A stretch of 64,000 nt of DNA from Blastobasis lacticolella (GCA_905147135.1 LR990050.1:10228001-10292000); one strand, 5' to 3'. Positions 1-56,269 are shown, counted from the stretch's first letter. Notes: generated by a model not told the origin, from the letters alone. Program-made: numbers and translations.

Positions 1-100
1 TGTGCTGACGACCTGCGCGATGTCCTTCTTCTCCCAAAGGTCGACGGTCTGGAACACGTCGATGTCGACGACACCGTACGCCTTGATGGCCGCCTGGAAG
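1..100 (-). CDS. Mp20: Mp20 coding exon 3 (incomplete at window edge)
   Basis: Begins after acceptor CTACAG (106-101). The first base completes an Asn codon with exon 2, then 33 codons follow: FQAAIKAYGVVDIDVFQTVD through LWEKKDIAQVVST. The frame is still open at base 1. This is the end of the CH domain. Confidence 0.93.
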
Positions 101-998
101 CTGTAGACAAGTCATCCTTAAGTTAGGAAGGTCTTCAATTTTACATATCGCTCTTTCTTCCTTCATCGAGTGCGGTCGGTATCGCCGGACGGGTGTCGGA
201 CTTTACCATAATTTATATGTCTCTAGCAGCCACAATACAGTTACTGTGAGGCTCTGACTATAGAGTCTTATATTTTATTCTCATCTCAGTGTCAAACGAG
301 CTAAATGACCTAGTGTGGAGTGGTATTTTTATTTCATGATGATGACGTAACCTATTATTTCCGAAATAACATCATAAGTTGCTTACTTGGTGATGTTCTC
401 CATCATCTTGAACTGTCCGCCGGAGGTGTTGATCTTGGGCACAGAGCCGGGTTTCAGCTTGTTGATGAGCTGGCAGAGGACGGTGCCGTCCTTGAGGACT
501 TCCTCGAAGGCCTCGTTGGGAGGGAACTTGGCGCCGAGGACGGTCTCGATCCACTCCTGGGCCTCCTTCTCCTGCTCAGGGTTGCGCTTGGAAGCGAGCT
601 GTAGGGGAAACCGAATGGTTATTCAGAGTCGTTGGATGTTCATGTAAGTACCAATTAGAATTTAAAACGCAGAACTGCTACTCATTTACTTTCAACTCCT
701 GTTTAGCCGGGATCTATAGCGCTGATCAACAAATTTTCAAAACTCACCCCCAAAGCGAAGAGAGTTGCAAAATTGTCAAAAAAATACCAATATAAAGAAA
801 AGTTAAATCCAATTTTACTGACCTAATTTAATTAGTTTTTAAATATTGAATCTGTAAAAGCTTCTAACGACATTGATTGCACTTAAAGTCGCAATAATGG
901 TTATGAAGTGTGGTGCTCGAAATTCTAAAAATAAGTGAGGCGTGTTAAAATGAATTAGTTATTCTGACCTTGAGGCGAACTTGGCGTTCCAGAGACAT
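1..998 (-). CDS. Mp20: Muscle protein 20 / calponin-family protein, 5' part (three exons, runs off the left edge)
   Basis: Actin-associated small calponin-homology protein of muscle (Mp20/transgelin/calponin family). Joining exons 969-998, 387-598 and 1-100 gives 114 codons in one open frame. Visible family hallmarks are the start MSLERQVRLK, then ASKRNPE, KEAQEWIE, LKDGTVLCQLINKLKPG, GGQFKMMENI, NFQAAIKAYGV and FQTVDLWEKKDIAQVV, i.e. most of one CH domain with its DG and VLC core. The family is usually about 180 residues, so the C-terminal third with the short calponin-like motif should lie left of base 1. Splice junctions fit: donor GTCAGA after codon 10, acceptor CTACAG, donor GTAAGC, acceptor CTACAG, phases 0 and 2. 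Start chosen because it is the first ATG after a TATA/initiator promoter and matches the family N terminus. Transgelin or Chd64-type paralogues are the alternatives; the NFQ and DLWEKKDIAQVV wording favours Mp20. Confidence 0.93.
387..598 (-). CDS. Mp20: Mp20 coding exon 2 (first part of the CH domain)
   Basis: Preceded by acceptor CTACAG (604-599) and followed by donor GTAAGC. It encodes about 71 residues from LASKRNPE to ENIT plus two bases of the next codon. It carries the CH-domain core around DGTVLCQLIN and the SGGQFKMMENI segment typical of Mp20/transgelin proteins. Confidence 0.93.
969..998 (-). CDS. Mp20: Mp20 coding exon 1
   Basis: Ten codons, MSLERQVRLK, from the ATG at 998 to the donor GTCAGA (968-963). 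The phase is 0, so exon 2 continues directly with LASKRNPE. The donor has C at +3, a weaker base than the usual purine, but the join restores the conserved family N terminus. Confidence 0.9.
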
Positions 999-1058
999 GT
1001 TGTGTGTGGATTGTGTGGCGGCTGCTCGACTAGTGTAGTAGCGCTGCGGCAGCGGGAG

Positions 1059-1093
1059 ACTGAACTCCAGAGTGGAGAGTGCAAGTATTTATA
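1059..1093 (-). promoter_or_regulatory. Mp20: Mp20 core promoter: TATA box and initiator
   Basis: On the minus strand TATAAATA occupies 1093-1086. An arthropod-type initiator TCAGT lies at 1063-1059, putting the likely start nucleotide A at 1061, 32 bases downstream of the start of the TATA box. This predicts a 5' UTR of about 63 bases before the ATG at 998. The arrangement is textbook spacing for a focused, strongly expressed muscle promoter. The exact start site is inferred. Confidence 0.75.
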
Positions 1094-1099
1094 CGCGCT

Positions 1100-2095
1100 C
1101 GCGCAGGCTGCCCTTCTGGAACGCTCGCGCCGCCACCGCACTGACGGCTCCGCGGAAATAGCCTCTGACTCAACAACCTTCGGACACTCTTCATTTACTG
1201 CCTGAAAGTACTCCGAAGGAGTATCAATGCGAACGTTTTCATGTATATCATATTTGATCTTTTTTCTTATTAGGGGCGAAGTGGATGGACTTTACACGAT
1301 TTCGTAGCAAATTAAAGTGATATATTGCATGTTGCTTGACAGCGTACATTGTGAATTATGACGTTTACGACTATTCTGCGTTATTGTATAATAATACGAT
1401 ATAATAAATATACTATTTTCAATTCAAACAAAAATATTCATATTTTACTGGCTTGGACTATAAATATCTACAAAACATAAGGTTAACGACCAGACTGCTA
1501 GATTTATGACTGTGAAAAATTAACCGAGCAAAAAGTAACTCTTTTAGTATTTAATAAATCACAAAGTACATTGTACTCATACATTTTGTAGGTACTTCTC
1601 TTTGGTTGGATGATGTAGTAATCATTTCATTGCGCACTGTGAAAATGTATAAGTCAACGATGTAAGATATTATGTACCTACCTATTTCGTACTTCTTCTT
1701 ATTTTATACTTTTATGCGCATTCCACATTTAATTATGATAACTATGTGTAGATTATCAATAGTCAAAAAAAGTCATTTCGGATCTTAAACTATTAGGTAG
1801 TGCTCACTGCACTTTTCGCACTTTCCATACGCTTTATACCTACTTGCATTTCATCCCTTTCCCCTATCTCTAGGCAAAATTTCGAGTTCAAGTACACGTC
1901 CACGGTTTTGAGTGAAGACTTACTGATTGTCATTCAGCTGCAGAGCCTCAAGCATCCACATAGGGTTGCCCGTTTATTATGAAGCTTGCCTTTGAAATTG
2001 TATTCCATTATTTTGCCGGCCCCTTTCCGCCCGCGTCGTAATATTTAGGCACATTTTCGATAATTTATTTTTATAGCTGTGTAATGTCATCATCA
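1100..2095. other. Upstream flank of Mp20, no gene seen
   Basis: AT-rich DNA without a supportable coding region. A near-MEF2 string (ctataaatat) sits around 1459-1468, about 400 bases upstream of the Mp20 start, but it misses the final purine of the consensus, so I do not call it a site. Confidence 0.4.
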
Positions 2096-2100
2096 TCATT

Positions 2101-2229
2101 CTAGCGGTCAATCACTTTCCTACTCTTTCTTCTCCACTTTGCCCTGTCTTCAACATCTTCGAGTCGTAAGCCGTTGGCTGTTGCATACTTCTCGGTGATG
2201 TTAATCCATCGTTTCTTATCTTCCTTGGG
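2101..2229 (-). mobile_element. Non-LTR retrotransposon remnant: C-terminal end of ORF2
   Basis: Minus-strand frame open from 2229 to a stop at 2103-2101. It reads PKEDKKRWINITEKYATANG and then LRLEDVEDRAKWRRKSRKVIDR-stop, the basic RxxW / DRAxWR tail seen at the end of many insect RTE-like reverse-transcriptase ORFs. After the stop comes a short ATG/CATCAT repeat, consistent with a retrotransposon 3' end. A second copy of the same tail lies at 9871-9950. Clade assignment is tentative. Confidence 0.7.
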
Positions 2230-2542
2230 TCCTCATTTCTGATACCGGTTTAGCACCTATTGTGTAATGTAGTTTGAAATAAATTTTCGACGGCGTCAAA
2301 ATGTCTAGCCATAGTAAGTATTCTCACAAACCAACTGAATCCCACGGCCGGACATAGGCTTCCTCTACGGCGCGTAACTTCCTAATTCGCACAGAATATT
2401 AATACTAACGTAATCTCCAGAGACCGCCAGCCAAAACGAATTTGGAAGAAATTAGGTGTGGAGATAGATTACGCTTGAGGGTCTTCCCCAGTATCCTTTC
2501 GTAGGCAAATGTGACAGACAGGAAGGTCAGCAAAAAGTATAA

Positions 2543-2658
2543 AGCGCTGTCCTAATTGGCATCGGTCGCGCGACTATGGTCGTACGACAGATGACGCCCG
2601 ACCAATATGGGACCTCAACACCGCCCATCGCACGACCGTTGCCAATCAGGGCAGCGCC
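2543..2658. repeat. Small inverted-repeat element (MITE-like), copy 1
   Basis: About 116 bases. The left end agcgctgtcctaattggca and the reverse complement of the right end (ggcgctgccctgattggca) match at nearly all positions. A second, right-truncated copy is at 58830-58930. No coding capacity; non-autonomous DNA element by structure. Confidence 0.7.
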
Positions 2659-3473
2659 TACGAAGAATGACGTTCTGAAAACTAGGTATTTTGCTTTCAC
2701 TTTTACTGATCATAATTGAAAAATTCAAAGTATCTTGGAGGAAAAATAGTATTGCTTTACTGTACAGTACTTATTTACATACACATATATTCCTGTATGT
2801 GTCCACATATGTGTCCTGACACAACTCGCTAGCCTCGCATATATCCTTTTATTCATAATCATCTCCTTTTATTCTTGCCACTTTGGATCCTTACTTGGAG
2901 TACTTATTTAATCCATTACCTATTATCTATTATTACTTAGGTTATTATACTTAAGCAGCGGCGTTATAATTCCTTGTAAGGTAGGTGGCGCGTTGGGCGG
3001 GATGTCGCCCCCACCGCGGTCCCGATGAGTTGGATTGTCGCCGGCTGCCCACGCGCACATATCTTGCACACGTTTGGAAACCACGAAAACTTGGTGTAGG
3101 ACATCTGCTGTAATATACGTCACGTAATTCGTTAAATTATTGGACGTTTTTTTGCACTAATGTGGGGAATTCTCAGACTGTGATTGTATCGGGCTATTGA
3201 CGCTCTCAATTCGGCCTAATGGTGGAAATTAACTATCCGTATCTTACTAATTTACGAGTTAAACGTCTGAACGTTTCTCCTTAAAACCGCGCCCGTACGT
3301 CTACCAATGCATATGAATTCTTATAAAAATATGTTAAAATTGTTATAATACTTGCCCATTTATGATTGTTATAAATAAAACACTTTTTGCTTGCACTAGT
3401 TCTACTATTCTCAGACTATGACTTAGTCGAAACCGGTCGCAATTGATTAAAAATGTTGTTAAACTAAACAATA

Positions 3474-4472
3474 TAGTGGAACTAGTGTAAACAAAAATTG
3501 TTTGATTTATAATAATGGAGTTCCATCAAGAATACACTATAAAAAGCATTAACTATTCATATGACTGTGATTATTTAGCGAATGGCCGTGTGGTATCTGG
3601 CTGAGTAGACTATTTAGCAACCTTTTTATGGTTGTTTGTACAAGACGACTATTCGATGCTACAACCAGCTAGTACCTCCGAATACCAGTCAATGGACAGC
3701 AGCGTTGTCTGTTACTTATTTCCAACACTGTAATCTCCAGCCCGCCTAGCATGGAGCATATGGCAGTACCCTCCTGTGATGTGGAGGAGGCTCAAGTCCA
3801 GCTGTGGAATGTTACAAGTCGTTGATAAGATGGATGGACCTGTGCAATTCGGTCGATTGCACAATTACTCAGCAGCACAATCTGCTGTGTATTTTCAACA
3901 CTTTGATCTCCATCCCATCTCCACAATATAGTGTGTCATGGCCCGCCATGACTCATATTTAATAATACTGGACTCCTAATATTCATTTCGATAATAGCAA
4001 GTGTTCGATATATATCGAGTAATAGAATTTAAAAAAAAATATGAGTTATTAAAAAATTGGAACAGAAAAATTTGGCCTGCGCTTTGGTTGAGTCGGGGCC
4101 GCCCTTGATGATTGTTGACATTCTTTGAGCCCGAAACGCTGATGATTAATCGCATCAACACGCGGCTTCTATTTTTTTTGTGATAAACAAACGATAAATA
4201 TTATTTGTGAAAGTGTAACTTTTGCTGCTGTACCACAAAACTGTATGAATACTTTAACTATTTAAACTTAATGTATACTTTTAAACTCTCAAATAGTGAT
4301 AGTGCCACCCATCAACAGCCCATACCACCTACTGGACTTGGGTCTCCTCCACATATGTAGAGGGTTTTGCCAAAATCTCTACGCTTGGTAGGCGGATTGG
4401 CGATCGCAACGTTGAAACTACTCAACAAAGACGCTATTATGACTTAAATTATTTTTTGTACACTAGTTCCAC
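3474..4472. repeat. Pair of inverted repeat copies forming a 1-kb imperfect hairpin
   Basis: The left outer arm (3474-3545, containing tggaactagtgtaaacaaaa) matches the reverse complement of the right outer arm (about 4430-4472, tggaactagtgtacaaaaaa). Inside, 3715-3825 and 4330-4430 are the same interspersed repeat (family C) in opposite orientation, sharing tctcctccacat and ggtaggcgg-type segments. The intervening 500 bases hold only AT-rich DNA. Confidence 0.6.
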
Positions 4473-4683
4473 TTTATTATAAATAATTATATACATTTGC
4501 CTTCGTGATAGTTATATAATGCTTAAACTGACATTCAAATGATTATATTTTAACTTAATATCATTTAAATATTAAGCTAATTTAATTATTACTGTTAAGA
4601 TATCAATCAATTTGCGTTGATAATTTTATTTATTGTTTTTAATTGATTGTGCTAACTATGGAATTTAATTTTATGAAATAAAT

Positions 4684-4706
4684 ATTCTATTCTATTCTAT
4701 TCTATT
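4684..4706. repeat. (ATTCT)n microsatellite
   Basis: Between four and five uninterrupted copies of the pentamer attct directly after an ATTTTATGAAATAAAT stretch. Short simple repeat, probably the tail of a degraded retrotransposed element. Confidence 0.85.
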
Positions 4707-5354
4707 ATACAAATTTTATTAAATTGCAACCGGTTTCGAATTTCCTGAAGATGAGTGTGCAAAAAGTGATTTAAGTCATAATAATGGAGTTTCATCAGGA
4801 AGTGACAGCACAAAGTGTCAAATATTTAAAAACGCTATTTTCTTTTGGTCTGATATCCTAGCTCAGTGCTTCTTAAACTTTTGCAGTAACGGTCCTGGAC
4901 CACTTTCAGCATTGAAAAATCTCCACGGAATCCTCTCAAAGAATGTTTGAAGAAAAGAAACAAGACTTATTAATATAAAACTCATACTTTCCTAAAAAAA
5001 CCAGCATAATTGTATAAAAAGACCTCATGTGTGAGAGGCAACAGAGGTGTATCAGGATCGGAGCTTGTTGTCTCGATTGTCTCTATCGACCGTGACTATG
5101 TAGTATGTATGTATATAATTTCCTAATTAATATGTTAATCCTTAACAGTTAGGTGTTATGAGCTATGGCGGACCTCTAAAACAAATGCAAAGGACGCCTA
5201 AGGGGTCCGTGGACTCCACTTCTGCCTGGTTTTCAGTCTGGTGTCCAATAGCATGGAGGTGTAGGATAGCACCATCCCCTTCAACTTACGGGTGTTGTTC
5301 AAGGCGACCAATGAGAGACTGTATCATAGATACCTACACTTATCACAAAAAGTT

Positions 5355-5467
5355 AGGGCGGCTTGCACAAATTCTTAACCACATTTAAGCTGATACTTAA
5401 ATAAAAACTTCATGCGCAAAGGTTAAACATCATTTTTAAATGTGTTTAAGAATTTGGTGCAAGCGGA
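5355..5467. repeat. MITE family M1, copy 1 (terminal inverted repeats with cttaaa steps)
   Basis: Left end gcggcttgcacaaattctta and right end taagaatttggtgcaagcgg are inverted repeats. The interior has further ttaagc/gcttaa steps. The same termini recur at 19278-19372, 20684-20799 and 21371-21566, defining a local family of about 95-115-base elements. Confidence 0.8.
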
Positions 5468-6599
5468 GCAAGAAATGTGCTAATGAATAATTATAATAAT
5501 AAAATAATAATAACATTTTATTATTATAATCCCAACAACTCGAATTTGGAGAAGAAATCCTGCCTTTAACCAAAGTCTATGATCATCATTATTATCAAAA
5601 GATCCTGAGCCTCCTTCACCAAATTCAATGCAAAGGGATAAACCGAGTATACCTATACATTACCTGTAATATCTATATACGCTTAGTAGTCTCTAATCTA
5701 AATATAAATTTCCTTTAAATGTCACCTATATCAATCGCAATGTAAATAGAGCGGGCGTGAGTAGCCAGACCGGCATGTGTCCGCGAAGCTGTCCACGTTT
5801 CCTATTCATCATCGCTTCCATGGATTAGAGTTTTCTAATTCTGCCCCAAGAACTTTGCAAGGTAGATTCGGATTAAAAGATTAAAATTTTTCAGGGCCTT
5901 TTTTTTGTAACAATGTATACTGTTGACATGTGACAATGTGACTGTGATAATCTAACTTGTGGTAACAAACCACGGTTATTATTGTTAACCACAAAACCAC
6001 TAAAGACCTATATTAGATTATTGTTTTGAAGGTCGTAGAAATGACTGATACTTGATTAAGTATGAGAAAACCTTGAACCCAAAGATTTTGACATGTACAT
6101 AGAGGCTACAACAAAATACATTAGTGGGCTAAAAATCGACTCTGGATTAAATAAAAATCTAAAAAAAAAAAACCCAACCTGAGGTAAACTTTATTTAATC
6201 AAATATAGTTATCATTTAAAAATCTCAAGTATTCTCCTTTTAGTATATGACTTTTTATTAAAAAAAATGCGGTACCCACAAGCTAAAAAGAGTTTCGAAA
6301 GTCAGGCTACAAACCTAGAGTCGGTTATTGGTCCACGACTATATTGGGAACAAGTCGTTCGAGTGAATTAACTTTGATTTACTTATTACTATACTTACTT
6401 CATAAACAAAAATATTAAATAAATTAATTTCCCAAATTTTCATAAGAATTTACAATAAGTAGGTACGTAATTAACATCTGACGTCTAGTTCAAACTTTCT
6501 TAATACTTGTAGAAATATGAATAAGAAAGAAATATGTTTAGGTACAAATAAAATTGATAAGAATTAAAGTACAAAAAAAACAGATTTCATATTACGCTC

Positions 6600-6605
6600 T
6601 TTATT
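6600..6605 (-). terminator. Candidate polyadenylation signal AATAAA (distal)
   Basis: Minus-strand AATAAA about 740 bases past the homeobox stop codon, followed within 30 bases by an eight-T run and a TGTACTTT stretch, a plausible downstream element. A nearer AATAAA at 7075-7070 competes. Confidence 0.35.
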
Positions 6606-7069
6606 AAAACACCCTCCACAAATTCATCAGTAATTACATACACTCAGGGTACATCACTATTATGCATATTTACATTTAATTTCATTACATATTTACAAGA
6701 TACGTAATTCAAACCAACACAAAATATTTTTATTAAAACACAATGGAAATATAATTTAATGTCTACAAATAAATAGGTAGATACACGTCGTGAATTAATA
6801 AAGTATTCAAACATTTTCATAATTTAAGCTTCATTGACTATCGTTTTGACTAGATATGATATCGTGTTTGGCACTTTGCAACAAAATTGGTTAAGTATTA
6901 TACTTACTAGTATATTATAAAGCAGTAACTGTTGTTTGTTTAATAAACTTAAAACATTGATAAATAGTATTTAAAATGTTACTTTCTATTGTAAAACTTC
7001 TACTTGGGTATACCATGTGAACGTATACGAATTTGGAATGTTACTTTACAAACATTATCACACTGATTC

Positions 7070-7075
7070 TTTATT
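7070..7075 (-). terminator. Candidate polyadenylation signal AATAAA (proximal)
   Basis: Minus-strand AATAAA about 270 bases past the stop at 7343. A GT-containing stretch (tgtgataatgtttgt) follows downstream. Either this or the 6605-6600 signal could end the homeobox transcript. Confidence 0.3.
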
Positions 7076-7342
7076 TACGTTTATAAATTTAAATACCTAT
7101 AATTATCTTAACAATCCTTACTCATAATTCACCCTCGCACATGTAATTCGTACGTACGTTTATACAATAAATACATCTAAAATTCGCTTCAAAAGTTCGT
7201 TATTGCGTTATCATAATGGACACGAAGTTTTGGCACTTGGAAAACTTTGTTTCACTGTCAGTCACTTTAGTCTAGCTGGCGGTTCGCGCACGTGGAGTAC
7301 TGGGGAGGCGACGGTGCGCGAGCGCGGATGACGTCACTCTCA

Positions 7343-51976
<44,634 letters not shown>

Positions 51977-52320
51977 GGCTATCCCGCCACCGGGCGCACG
52001 ACACGGGCTGCGACCCACGGCTCACAGCCGCATAATTGGATGAGCGGCCGCGATATCCAATTATGACGATCACAGACGGTATCGGATCGCTGCGATAGTT
52101 TTTGCCGGAGAGGACCGCGCGCTTGCCCCACTCGAAATCGAATGATAAGCCTAATTCAATAAGGGCGAGCCTCGAGGAGGGGCGGGGCGCGCACCCCCGC
52201 GGCCGCCAATGGGCGGGCCGGCGCGGCGGGCGGAGCGCCCCCATTGGCCCGCGCCCGCGCCCGCGCCCCCGCGCCGCAGCCCGCCGCCGGCGCTCGGGGG
52301 TGCGTGTCACGACACTTGTC
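51977..52320 (-). promoter_or_regulatory. Phox2: CpG-rich promoter region and 5' UTR of the homeobox gene
   Basis: Immediately upstream of the ATG. GC content is far above the flanks, with many CG steps and GC boxes (ggggcggggc near 52181). No TATA box at a fixed distance was found, which fits a dispersed developmental promoter. The start site cannot be placed from sequence alone. Confidence 0.55.
52031..52065. promoter_or_regulatory. Phox2: Perfect inverted repeat of homeodomain-type sites next to the start codon
   Basis: cataattggat (52031-52041) and its exact reverse complement atccaattatg (52055-52065), 13 bases apart, with gcggccgc between. Each arm has a TAAT core. It lies 55-89 bases upstream of the ATG, in the 5' UTR or core promoter. 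Candidate autoregulatory site; binding is inferred. Confidence 0.5.
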
Positions 52321-53508
52321 TACTTTTCTTTTCGCAGACAGTTCCTTTGTCATTGAGGAAAATAAAAAAAAAGTTGTAATTAACGATCCAGGTACTGCTA
52401 ATGAATGGACGAAGGTGGATTACTTAATTGAGATTGTGCTCAGTCTTTAAACTTTTCGACTCTCTGTTATGGGAGTAGTCAACAAACAAGGTTAATTATG
52501 TATTTCAATGACGAAATTTATGAATGAAATGGAAGTGCCTCTTAAGAACTTTGCGAACTTAACATTTATGTAGGTCAGAAACGGTGGGCGTGAATTATGT
52601 AAGTTAATGCGCACATCACTCGCACAGTGGTAAAAAAGGTTTTGCTTGTAAATACTTAGGTTAAAAAACATGGGAATTTTAAAGGCTGCGCTACACCAAA
52701 AGCAAGCAACGCAAGGTCAATCTTTATTTTTTTTGTTAAAGACTAAGTGACACTAAGTAGCCAAATCAAATACTGATTTTCGATTCCTTCTAATGAATAA
52801 ATAACAATAATTGAAAGGAGGACCGGCAACATGCATGGAACCCAGTCTATATGACCAATCATGATAAGCGATATATCGTTGGAAAGGTTTTCTTATATTC
52901 TACCAGTTTCTCTACTTGTGGCGCCACGCCTCGAATCACTGTGGGGAAAAAGATATTGCCAAATAGAAAAAGCTTATTTATTAACTATCTATACGTCTTT
53001 ATTTATTGGTTTTTATTCATCGGATATTACAATGGATTTTAAAAGTAGTTTAAGATTATTGCTATTACCTTTAAATTAAATTTTGCAGTTCTCTATTTTT
53101 GTTTAGATATTTCTGGGGATAACTTCATATCGCGTATCTGCGTTCAAACCGCGTTAGTCACTACTGTGCTGCTCTTGACCTGCTTTCCATATGCTGAAGG
53201 TTTCAATTTAAACAATTCATTCTGTCATAAGTTGGCGCATCACAAAAATAAGGACGAAGTGTTCTAAATACATTTTTCAAGGCATTGTACGGATTCGTAG
53301 CTTGTGGCACTCAATAGTCTCTGCCTACCCCTGTGGGATACGGACGTGTATGAAGGTACTTATGTTGGTATCTTTGCAGGTATTAACGGGCTCATATGAG
53401 ATGCTCTTAATTTCATTTGTTCATTTCGCCACGACAATCACATAAGTAATTGAAGGCTTCAATTCGAATCATTATTAATCACGTCAGACATACATTTAAA
53501 TTTAAATA

Positions 53509-53752
53509 TGGTTTGACAAAGTCACACAGCTCCATCTTATCCCAAAGTAACCAAAGCTTGTGTTATGAGTGTTAGATAACTACTTACCTATATTTTTTTT
53601 AATACATGCTTATTATACATACCTATATAACACCTTGACCCGTAAGAGAAAATTAAAATTCATCATTTCATTTCTGCTCGGCCGTGAATCGAAACCGGGA
53701 CCTCGTGGCAGACGTTGATGTTTACCACTGAACCACTGAGGTCATCACGCCA
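53509..53752 (-). mobile_element. SINE family A, full copy
   Basis: From tttgacaaagtcacacagct to the reversed head ctcggccgtgaatcgaaacc … ccactgaaccactgaggtca. The reversed B box (gaatcgaaacc) is degraded by one or two bases. Confidence 0.8.
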
Positions 53753-55809
53753 GACCGTCACACCTACATTGATTTATTTAAGAAACTCATTGAACTTAAT
53801 ACAAGTTCAACGTACACTTCTACTGTGCCTACTCTAAACAATAAAAGTCAACTCGCATAACAAACAATTTTCGACCTTCGGTACTTGGGGATGACGCGGC
53901 GCGTGTCGCTCGGTGAGAAAATGACGCGGATAATGTTCGCAAATCGCAATATTGGAGTCGCGGCGTCGCGGCCCCGCGGGACCCGCCACGCTCCGCGCTC
54001 GATTGACTTATTTATTATTCATGTTAATTACAACTAGATTTCGAAATACGCAATGTAGTTTTTAGTATTTTTACACTGGCGCAACGAATTTATTGTCTAT
54101 TTGAGATGGTTGGTAGATTATGTTTTGAATTTTATTTTGCCCGCGATTTCGTCGTGGAAATCGTTTTTAGGGCAGTTTACCTTTTTCTCATAAGGCCATT
54201 TTAAATTAGCTCCATATTGTATAAAAGCTAGTACTACGAAGAGGTCAAGCTGCAATCGAATTAGATAAAACATGGCCTACATTTTGAGTTGGACCCCAAA
54301 CTACCAAATTGGGGAAACCCTATTAAAATTAATTTAGCGCCATTTCCATAGTACAGTTTACCTGGTCTAATATGATCAGGTGTTCTAGTTTCCAAAATCA
54401 ATTATACTTATATGTTGCTCAGGCCCCGAAATCATTTCACACCGCCTGCGCCGCGTGATCAATCCAAATTGTTACGGCCAAAATACCAAAATTTCCGAAC
54501 TCACTACGCTCGCTAATTCATTAGTTTTCTTTAATAAGTTTGCTACAGCTCTTTCCAAAAATTAAAAAGTTTCGAGCTCGCTGCGCTCGCTCATTTATGA
54601 AATATTTACACCAATCGCGCCGCGTACTTAATTCTGATTTAAAGAGCCAATATGTATGTATAAAAAAAATGCGAGCCGAGCTCGCTGTGTACACTCACTC
54701 ATTGGTTTTTGCTATATTTAGGTATCACCCAGAGTCAATTGGAAAAAATTTCGAGCACAATTCGCTCGCTTATTTTTAATTTTCAGCTACTTTTATTACG
54801 ATTTCTCCATATTTTAAGTACGTATCGATATTTCTTTAAACCAGACTACACCCGTGGTCAGGCCTAATAACTACACAATAAAAAAGGTTCATTAAAATCC
54901 TCCTAGTTGTTCTGAACATTAACATGTACAAACAAAAAAAAAGACAAAAAATTTGAAAATTCTTATTTTACTACTATATCATCATCGCCATTTTTTTTAT
55001 AAATGTATTCTATAGACACTCTTTTTACTATTTTTAATGTAGGTATAGATTAAATTTTAACGTCAGTATGATTGGACCTCCTTCAAAACCATTACGCTTT
55101 TTCAAGACAGGTATGCTACATCATTGGCTGCATTATCACTTCCTTTGCATGGTCGGAGTCAATCACTCACCTTAGCCAAATACCCTTATACTTAGGTAAA
55201 AATATATTTGTAGCTGTTCCTATTACGCAGTAGTTATCATATCAGTCAGTATCGCTGATCATTTATTTGGTGGATTCGCATTTCAGCTGAGCTGGAAGTT
55301 TGCGCTCGCGATTTTATTATCTAGGTATACAATTTTTACAATGTTTTTGCCCACGATCTACGACACGACGACGGCGGTATCTACCTACCTGATCCTCTTT
55401 TAGTCTTTTTCTTTGGTAGGTATACAACCCTTAGGAAGTGTATATTTATATAGCGCTGTCAATTAGGGTACATAGGCGCTGCCTATGTACGGGGCACCTA
55501 TAACTGATTTTTTTGTCAATTAAAAATTTTTGTTGTAAAAAACTGCCTAACGCATTACGTCAGCAGCCCTTAACAATACACTGCTGGATTGAGTTGTGTC
55601 GTAGCTTGGAGCAGGTAACAGGAGCAACCACCAGCGGCGCAGCCTACAGAGGGCGCACCATGCAGACCCACAGCCCGTTGCCTGCAAAACTATTGAGCTC
55701 GCTACGCTCGCTCTTTTATTAATTTGTTACTTTTATTATATTCGTCGTTATCGTAACAAGATAACGAACTGGGAACAAATGGCGCAGGATAGGGATCAAT
55801 AGCATATTC

Positions 55810-56200
55810 TTGTGTCGAAGGCCAAGATCCCTTATAAGGTGGGCCTTATTAGAAAGCTCACTGTCACCCAAAGGGCAATGGAAAGAGCTATGCTCGGAGT
55901 TTCTTTGCGCGATCGAATCAGAAATGAGGAGATCCGCAAGCGAACCAAGGTCACCGATATAGCTCTAAGGATTGCCAGACTAAAGTGGCAGTATATAGCT
56001 CGAAGAACAGATGGCCGATGGGGTAGTAAAGTTCTCGAATGGCGACCACGTACCGAAAGACGCAGCGTGGGTAGGCCTCCCACAAGGTGGACCGACGACC
56101 TGGTAAGGATAGCAGATGCCAGCTGGATGCGGAAAGCACAGGACCGGCCTTTGTAGAGATCTCTGGGGGAGGCCTATGCCCAGCAGTGGGCGTCTTCTGG
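55810..56200 (+). mobile_element. Non-LTR retrotransposon 3' end with an intact C-terminal ORF
   Basis: Plus-strand frame without stops reads KLTVTQRAMERAMLGVSLRD, IRNEEIRKRTKVTDIALRIA, RLKWQYIARRTDGRWGSKVL, RRSVGRPPTRWTDDLVRIAD and ASWMRKAQDRP to a stop near 56155, followed by sequence that in the next frame continues the usual GEAYAQQWAS tail. This is the RTE-type C terminus with its GRPxxRWxDD box. Only the 3' end is present, but it is the least decayed LINE here. Confidence 0.85.
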
Positions 56201-56269
56201 CTGATATGATGAAGTCCAAGATCCACTTTGGGTAGCTGAGCCAGCGAGCGAAGTAAGTAAGTATAAATA

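Larger units (their letters stand above)
5470..7342. other. Intergenic DNA and 3' untranslated region of the homeobox gene
   Basis: No coding region seen. The right part, downstream (minus strand) of the stop at 7343, is AT-rich and should include the 3' UTR. Candidate polyadenylation signals on the minus strand are AATAAA at 7075-7070, followed by a GT-rich run, and AATAAA at 6605-6600, followed by a T-rich run near 6580. Which is used cannot be told here. Confidence 0.45.

Noticed and set aside
1459..1468. MEF2 site upstream of Mp20
   Set aside because: ctataaatat misses the final purine of the consensus; common by chance in AT-rich DNA.
51977..52018. N-terminal extension of the homeobox protein to 52018
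   Set aside because: The upstream codon is GTG, not ATG, and the family N terminus aligns with MEYGYLS.
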